NCBI GenBank assembly: GCA_038224055.1
Contig: JBBRGO010000014.1
Coordinates: 1-24,554 of the forward strand
Length of the DNA stretch: 24,554 nt
Direction of reading: 5' to 3'
Origin: JBDSSS01 sp038224055
GTDB lineage: Bacteria; Actinomycetota; Actinomycetes; Actinomycetales; Dermatophilaceae
A program made the position numbers and the translations under genes. A model generated the notes under the pieces. The model saw only the letters and a list, made by a program, of their open reading frames with translations, was not told the DNA's origin and did not search any database. The stretch's first letter is position 1, and the number at the start of each line of letters is the position of its first letter. Positions 20,648-24,554 of the stretch are shown in pieces.

Positions 20648-21978
20648 TGGTCGCGGCGGCCCTGACCCTGCCGGCCCACGGCGTGGGCAGCCGGGGCGAC
20701 CTGCCGCTGCCGTTCGGGGCCCTCGTCACGGCGGCAGTCCTGGCGCTGCTCATCTCGTTCGTCGCCGTCGGTGCCCGCTGGCGCGAGCCGCGGATCGGGC
20801 CGGACGACGGGCTCCTCCTGCCCGCCTGGCTGGCCCGGCCGCTCGACGCGCGATGGGTGCGTCGCGGGGCCCGGCTCGCGGCCGCCGTCCTCACCCTCTG
20901 GACCCTGCTCGCCCTCGCGGCCGGACCCGACTCGGCCACCAACCCGTCCGCAAGCGTCATCTACGTGTGGCTCTGGGTGGGGCTGGCGTTCTCCTCGATG
21001 CTGCTCGGGCCGGTGTGGCGGGTCATCAACCCGCTCCGCTCCGTCCATGCGGGCCTGCTCCGCCTGGCGCGCGTGTCGCCCGACCTCGCGCTGCTGCCCT
21101 ACCGCGCAGGCCTCTGGCCGGCCGCGGTCGGGCTCGGGACGTTCACGTGGGTCGAGCTCGTGGCCGAGACGAACACGAGCCTCCCCTTCCTTCAGCTGCT
21201 CGTCGGCGGCTTCGCCGCGGTGTCGCTGCTCGGCTCGGTGCTCTTCGGTCGCGCCTGGTTCGACGAGGCGGACCCGTTCGAGGCCTGGTCCCGCCTGCTC
21301 GGGCTGCTGTCCCCCATCGGACGTCGGACCGACGGCCGGCTCGTCCTGAGGACACCGCTGCACGGCGTGTCCGGCCTGCGCGGCGGCCGTGGGCTGCTGG
21401 CGGTCGTCTCGGTCATGCTCGGGAGCACGGCCTACGACGGCTTCTCGGCCAACCTGGCCTGGGCGACCTTCGTCCAGACCTCCGCGGTGCCGTCCGGCCT
21501 GCTGCGGACGGCGACCCTCCTCGCCTTCTTCGGGGCGGTGGCGCTGACCCTGACGGTCGCGGCCGCCCTGTCGCTCCGGCTCGCTCACCGACCGCTTCGC
21601 GAGACGCCGCGCTACGTCAGTGACCTCGCACCGTCGATCATCCCGATCGCCGGGGGCTACGTGATCGCGCACTACTGGTCCCTGTGGGTCTACCAGGGCC
21701 AGCTCACGTGGACACTGCTGTCCGACCCGCTGGGACGGGGCTCCGACCTGCTGGGGACCGCGGGTCTCGCACCCGCGGTCGGCCTCATCGAGCCGACCCT
21801 CGTCGCGACGATCCAGGCCGTGAGCATCGTCGCCGGACACCTGCTCGGGGTGCTCGCCGCGCACGAGCGGGCCGTGACGGTGCTCGAGCGGCGGGCGGCC
21901 GTGATCGGCCAGGTCCCGCTCATGGTCGTCATGCTCGTCTACACCCTCACCGGGCTCACCCTGCTGTTCACTCCCTGA
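20647..21978 (+). CDS. Polytopic membrane protein, partner of the cupredoxin lipoprotein
   Basis: A 443-residue protein with about ten predicted membrane helices (for example near residues 22-46, 73-92, 100-123, 179-201 and 420-443). The N-terminus has LPAHGVGSRGDLPLP, a conserved-looking His-Gly motif just before the first helix. I recall homologous actinobacterial membrane proteins with this start that databases label fenitrothion hydrolase-like (FedB type). That name has no mechanistic support visible here. Charged or polar residues within membrane segments include DEADPFEAW and an AHYWSLW helix. It is translationally coupled to the cupredoxin lipoprotein, pointing to an envelope metal or redox function (inference). 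Its 3' end overlaps the convergent CpaE-like gene by 11 bases. Confidence 0.82.
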   Translation: MVAAALTLPAHGVGSRGDLPLPFGALVTAAVLALLISFVAVGARWREPRIGPDDGLLLPAWLARPLDARWVRRGARLAAAVLTLWTLLALAAGPDSATNPSASVIYVWLWVGLAFSSMLLGPVWRVINPLRSVHAGLLRLARVSPDLALLPYRAGLWPAAVGLGTFTWVELVAETNTSLPFLQLLVGGFAAVSLLGSVLFGRAWFDEADPFEAWSRLLGLLSPIGRRTDGRLVLRTPLHGVSGLRGGRGLLAVVSVMLGSTAYDGFSANLAWATFVQTSAVPSGLLRTATLLAFFGAVALTLTVAAALSLRLAHRPLRETPRYVSDLAPSIIPIAGGYVIAHYWSLWVYQGQLTWTLLSDPLGRGSDLLGTAGLAPAVGLIEPTLVATIQAVSIVAGHLLGVLAAHERAVTVLERRAAVIGQVPLMVVMLVYTLTGLTLLFTP

Positions 21979-23458
21979 GTGGGCTCGGCGACCCGTCAGT
22001 CACCCGCCCCCGGAGGCGCCGATCGCTCCGCCCCCAGACCGACCGGACCGACCAGCCCGACCGGACCGAGCGGGGTCGGACCCGACCGGCCGGGGCCAGC
22101 AGGTCCGCGAGGTCGGCGACCGCCGATCTGACCCCGGAGGCCGGGGCCTGCTCGACGACGGACCGGCCGGCCAGCAGGCATGCGTCGAGGACGGCGGGTT
22201 CGTCCGGGACGAAGCGAACCGTCTCGAGACCGGCGAAGCGGCGCAACGAGTCGGCGATGCGCGTCGCGGGGTGCGCCCCGACGGCGCCCTGCCGGACCCG
22301 GTTGACGACGACGATCGGCTCCGGGGAGGGAACCGTGCCGAGCTCCTGCAGCCCGCGGACGAGGCGCTGGAGGGCTACCGGGTCCGCCCCTCCCACCGCG
22401 ACGACGTCGTCCGCTGCCGCGAGGGACGTGAGGGTCGCCTCATTGCGACGCGGCGCGGCGGTGTCGTAGCTCAGCTCCTCGTCGTCCTCGAGGCAGAAGC
22501 CACAGTCGACGACGACGACCTCGACGAGCGAGCGAGCCAGCTCGAGCACCCGCTCGAGGGGGGCCGCCCGGACCTCGGTCCAGCGCTCGGCCTTGGGCAT
22601 CCCCGTGAGCACGCGAAGACGGCCCGAGACCAGCGGGGCGAGGCGGGCCAGCCCCGCGACGTCGAGCACGCCCTGGTCGGCCGCCCGGCAGGCCGCGGCG
22701 ATCCCGGGCGCCTCGTCGAGCAGGCCCAGGGTCTGGGCCACGCAGCCGCCGTAGGTGTCGGCGTCGACGAGCAGCACGTGGGTGCCGCGGTCGGCGAGAT
22801 CGGCAGCCAAGGCCGTCGCGACGGTCGTGCGGCCCGGCGCTCCGGTCGGGCCCCAGACGGCCACGAGACGGGCGCGCCGGTCCGCCGGCTCCGCGTGCGC
22901 ACCGGGACCGCCTCGTGCCGCGGGCTCGCCATGAGGGGACGGTCGGGGCATCTGGACGTCGTCCCCTGCCGGGCGCCAGGCCGGGCCGTCGCCGTCCGGG
23001 TCGCGATCCTGCCCTCCGCCCTGTCCGAGGTCGTCCTCCGCGACGTCGGTGCCGCGCTCGCGCAGGACGGACTCGTGATCGGAGCCGGAGCCGGGATCGG
23101 ACTCGGGCGTGCGGTGATCCGGGCCGAGCACGTGCTCGAACTCGGCGACCGACGCCTCCGCGGTCAGCACCTCGGTGATCGACAGCTGTCGCAGTCGACG
23201 TTCCGTCGCCTCGTCCTGTGCGGGGTGCAGACCGACCACGCGCACCCCGTGAGCACGCAACCGCCGGACCACGCTGAGGTCGAGGCCGCGCAGGTCGGCC
23301 GAGACCACGGCCAGGTCCCCGACACCCGCCTCGACGACAGAGACGAGCTCGGAGACGTCCGCGCAGCGTCGCACGACCGTCGCGCCACGCACCTGCCCGA
23401 GCGTCGTGGCGACGGAGGACTCCCAGTGGTGGCTGAGACCGGTGACGATCTCGGTCAC
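21968..23458 (-). CDS. CpaE-like P-loop ATPase of a Flp/Tad-type pilus locus
   Basis: A 496-residue protein. Residues 1-115 resemble a receiver-like pseudo-domain (LAVVSADLRGLDLSVVRRLRAHGVRVVGL). Residues about 115-195 are an acidic, Gly/Asp/Pro-rich linker. Residues 198-450 are a ParA/MinD-like ATPase with the deviant P-loop GPTGAPGRTT (203-212), the Walker A' VDADTYGG (231-238) and the Walker B VVVVDCG (314-320). Arg210 stands where the P-loop lysine normally is and the signature lysine is also missing. I recall this state in actinobacterial CpaE-like proteins. CpaE proteins help localise the pilus secretion machine in the cell. The GTG at 23458 overlaps the upstream stop by four bases (GTGA). 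The basic C-terminal tail after 455 is encoded by a short DNA repeat. Confidence 0.87.
   Translation of the reverse strand: MTEIVTGLSHHWESSVATTLGQVRGATVVRRCADVSELVSVVEAGVGDLAVVSADLRGLDLSVVRRLRAHGVRVVGLHPAQDEATERRLRQLSITEVLTAEASVAEFEHVLGPDHRTPESDPGSGSDHESVLRERGTDVAEDDLGQGGGQDRDPDGDGPAWRPAGDDVQMPRPSPHGEPAARGGPGAHAEPADRRARLVAVWGPTGAPGRTTVATALAADLADRGTHVLLVDADTYGGCVAQTLGLLDEAPGIAAACRAADQGVLDVAGLARLAPLVSGRLRVLTGMPKAERWTEVRAAPLERVLELARSLVEVVVVDCGFCLEDDEELSYDTAAPRRNEATLTSLAAADDVVAVGGADPVALQRLVRGLQELGTVPSPEPIVVVNRVRQGAVGAHPATRIADSLRRFAGLETVRFVPDEPAVLDACLLAGRSVVEQAPASGVRSAVADLADLLAPAGRVRPRSVRSGWSVRSVWGRSDRRLRGRVTDGSPSPLRE
22040..22069 (-). repeat. 12-bp direct repeat with 18-bp period in the CpaE-like gene tail
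   Basis: CGACCGGACCGA occurs at 22040-22051 and 22058-22069 and encodes the repeated SVRSGWSVRSVW at the protein's C-terminus. Confidence 0.7.
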
Positions 23459-24117
23459 GACGGTGGCTCCGACCGCGCTCCGGGCACCGGCACGAGGGTC
23501 ATCCGCGCGTCGGCGTCGACCGCCTCGATGATCGACTGGACCCGGTCGGCCGGGACGTAGAGCTGGACCGAGGCGGAGCCGCCCGCACCGAGTGAGCTGC
23601 GACCCACCGACACCGCGGCGACCCCAGCCCCCTGCAGGACCCTCGTCGTGGCGGGCGCCAGGTCCCGGGAGCCGGTCGCCGCCTTGGGCGTGACGTAGAC
23701 GTCGACCCGGGCACCGCGCACGAGACCGGCGGTCGTGGTCGCGTCGGAGCGCACGGTGACCCGCTGCACCGAGATCTCGTCGGCGCTGCCGATCGCCGAG
23801 GCGGGGACCAGCTCGCCGGCGCGGACGTCCCGGAGCAGGAAGGCCCCCTCGGGGGCGGGCTGTGCCGCCGAGAGGTAGCCGGCGAGACCGTCGTCGAGCC
23901 GGACGTCGGCGCGGGTCAGCGTTCCGGCGGCCACCGGGTCTCCGGACACGAGGTCGGTCGTCGCGACGTAGACGGGGATGCGGTCGTCCGTGCTGGCCAC
24001 CGCCCGGGCTCCGAGCACCGCGGCGAGCAGGACGAGCACGATCCCGATGACGAGCCGGCTGTCCCGCCACGACGGTCGTTGCAGGCGCCTGGCTGTCGGC
24101 TGCGCGATCACTGTCAT
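23455..24117 (-). CDS. SAF domain protein, CpaB-like
   Basis: A 220-residue membrane-anchored protein. A cytosolic basic start of about 20 residues is followed by one transmembrane helix at about 22-40 (LVIGIVLVLLAAVLGARAV). A SAF domain follows at about 47-110 (RIPVYVATTDLVSGDPVAAG and LLRDVRAGELVPASAI), then a beta-rich domain to the end. This is the CpaB/RcpC layout of Flp pilus biogenesis, in which the extracytoplasmic part helps form the periplasmic or wall-spanning part of the pilus apparatus. AGGGGA (24124-24129) lies six bases before the ATG. It is translationally coupled to the CpaE-like gene, which supports the pilus assignment. Actinobacterial relatives are often annotated only as SAF domain proteins. 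Confidence 0.88.
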   Translation of the reverse strand: MTVIAQPTARRLQRPSWRDSRLVIGIVLVLLAAVLGARAVASTDDRIPVYVATTDLVSGDPVAAGTLTRADVRLDDGLAGYLSAAQPAPEGAFLLRDVRAGELVPASAIGSADEISVQRVTVRSDATTTAGLVRGARVDVYVTPKAATGSRDLAPATTRVLQGAGVAAVSVGRSSLGAGGSASVQLYVPADRVQSIIEAVDADARMTLVPVPGARSEPPS

Positions 24118-24130
24118 CGCCGGTCCCCTG

Positions 24131-24150
24131 ATCTGGTCGCATCTGGTGGC
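24131..24150. repeat. Two 10-bp tandem units upstream of the SAF gene
   Basis: ATCTGGTCGC and ATCTGGTGGC are adjacent and identical at nine of ten bases. They lie just upstream of the ribosome site of the SAF gene. One helical turn apart, they could be a direct-repeat protein site, though chance is not excluded. Confidence 0.45.
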
Positions 24151-24247
24151 AGCGGGCGCCCGACGTCGGACCCCTCTGCGCCCACATCCTGCCGCAGCCG
24201 TGGGCCCTCCGCTCGCGGTTCGGCACCCCTGTGCAGACCAACACGGC

Positions 24248-24263
24248 CCGTCGGCACCGACGG
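24248..24263. promoter_or_regulatory. Perfect inverted repeat upstream of the HTH gene, candidate operator
   Basis: CCGTCGG and CCGACGG (7 bp each) are separated by two bases and end two bases before the -10 TAGAAT. The position within the -35/-10 spacer suits repression or MerR-type distortion. The regulator is not known. The adjacent HTH protein itself is an obvious candidate. Confidence 0.45.
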
Positions 24264-24265
24264 CC

Positions 24266-24271
24266 TAGAAT
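24266..24271 (+). promoter_or_regulatory. -10 element upstream of the HTH gene
   Basis: TAGAAT is a near-consensus -10. It predicts a transcript starting near 24278 and a leader of about 85 bases. The -35 is poor, as often when an activator is needed. Confidence 0.5.
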
Positions 24272-24363
24272 GACCTCGTCCCGTCCGCTGTCGTCGTGCG
24301 CCGGTGCCCCTCGCGGGGTACGAGCAGATCGCGACTCGCAGCGACCACATCGAAGGAGACAAG

Positions 24364-24554
24364 GTGGACCAGCGCTTCCTGCAGCTGACCGAGGTGTCCG
24401 AGGTCCTCAACATCTCCTCAGCACAGGCCTACGCGCTCGTGCGCTCCGGTGAGCTCCCGGCGATCAAGATCGGCGGGCGCGGTCAGTGGCGGGTCGAGCG
24501 CTCCGAGCTGGAGGGCTACATCCAGCGGATGTACACCGAGACGAAGTCCTTCGT
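24364..24554 (+). CDS. Excisionase-type helix-turn-helix DNA-binding protein (3' end outside window)
   Basis: The first 63 residues are visible. They form a winged HTH of the MerR/excisionase class (HTH_17). VDQRFLQLTEVSEVL leads into a recognition helix NISSAQAYALVRSGELPAI. The wing KIGGRGQWRVERSELEGYI follows. Such proteins bind DNA as small architectural or transcription factors. The name excisionase does not imply a phage here, and no integrase is nearby. AAGGAG at 24353-24358 lies five bases before the GTG. It is divergent from the CpaB/CpaE-like operon across 246 bases. Regulation of that pilus operon is a plausible inference. The gene runs off the window. Confidence 0.85.
   Translation, partial: MDQRFLQLTEVSEVLNISSAQAYALVRSGELPAIKIGGRGQWRVERSELEGYIQRMYTETKSF

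Noticed and set aside
19090..21864. Long frames opposite the WS/DGAT gene (19090-20550, +) and the membrane protein gene (20233-21864, -)
   Set aside because: Both are low-complexity Arg/Gly/Asp-rich shadows of genes with clear motifs.
24364..24554. Phage or integrative element boundary suggested by an excisionase-type protein
   Set aside because: There is no integrase, att-like direct repeat or tRNA gene nearby. HTH proteins of this class are common chromosomal regulators in actinobacteria.

Overview
The window is 24.5 kb of very GC-rich chromosome from an actinobacterium. Evidence: strong third-position GC bias, many GTG starts, a WhiB regulator, an actinobacterial-type 2-oxoglutarate decarboxylase (KGD) and a PdtaS-type kinase convergent with whiB1, as I recall it in Mycobacterium tuberculosis (Rv3219/Rv3220c). 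A Micrococcales genome of the Intrasporangiaceae type (Janibacter-like) is my best guess. That is inference from general protein character, not from a search.

Layout. Positions 14-5030 (+): kgd, a 58-residue DUF6104 protein (missed by simple ORF calling), and an SGNH/GDSL hydrolase. 5124-5606 (-): a small four-helix membrane protein. 5926-6174 (+): whiB1 with a textbook terminator, convergent with pdtaS (6334-7821, -). 7866-13058 (-): a 1730-residue NAD-glutamate dehydrogenase carrying an unusual histone-H1-like basic tail. 13214-14028 (+): a coupled pair of small helical proteins of unknown function, then DUF2505 (14111-14608, +). 14805-16433 (-): pruA, preceded by a DUF4870 membrane protein (16522-16932, -). 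17036-20220 (-): a tightly coupled operon of a wax ester synthase/diacylglycerol acyltransferase, DUF6912, a NUDIX hydrolase and a second SGNH hydrolase. 20261-21978 (+): a cupredoxin-like lipoprotein coupled to a polytopic membrane protein. 21968-24117 (-): a SAF/CpaB-like and a CpaE-like protein, the edge of a probable Flp-pilus (Tad-like) locus. 24364-end (+): an excisionase-type HTH protein, cut by the window.

The metabolic theme is glutamate and 2-oxoglutarate. PruA makes glutamate from proline-derived semialdehyde, Gdh deaminates glutamate to 2-oxoglutarate, and KGD carries 2-oxoglutarate onward. In mycobacteria and corynebacteria KGD and the large NAD-Gdh are both reported GarA targets.

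A recurrent regulatory pattern stands out. At least six genes have a TANNNT -10 hexamer ending exactly 6 or 7 bases before the start codon and no Shine-Dalgarno sequence. This indicates leaderless transcripts and fixes several starts. No tRNA, rRNA, insertion sequence, CRISPR array or phage gene was seen. The most unusual items are the Gdh basic tail, the coupled helical pair at 13214-14028, the cupredoxin/membrane-protein pair, and a 52-bp duplicated element at the pruA 3' end.
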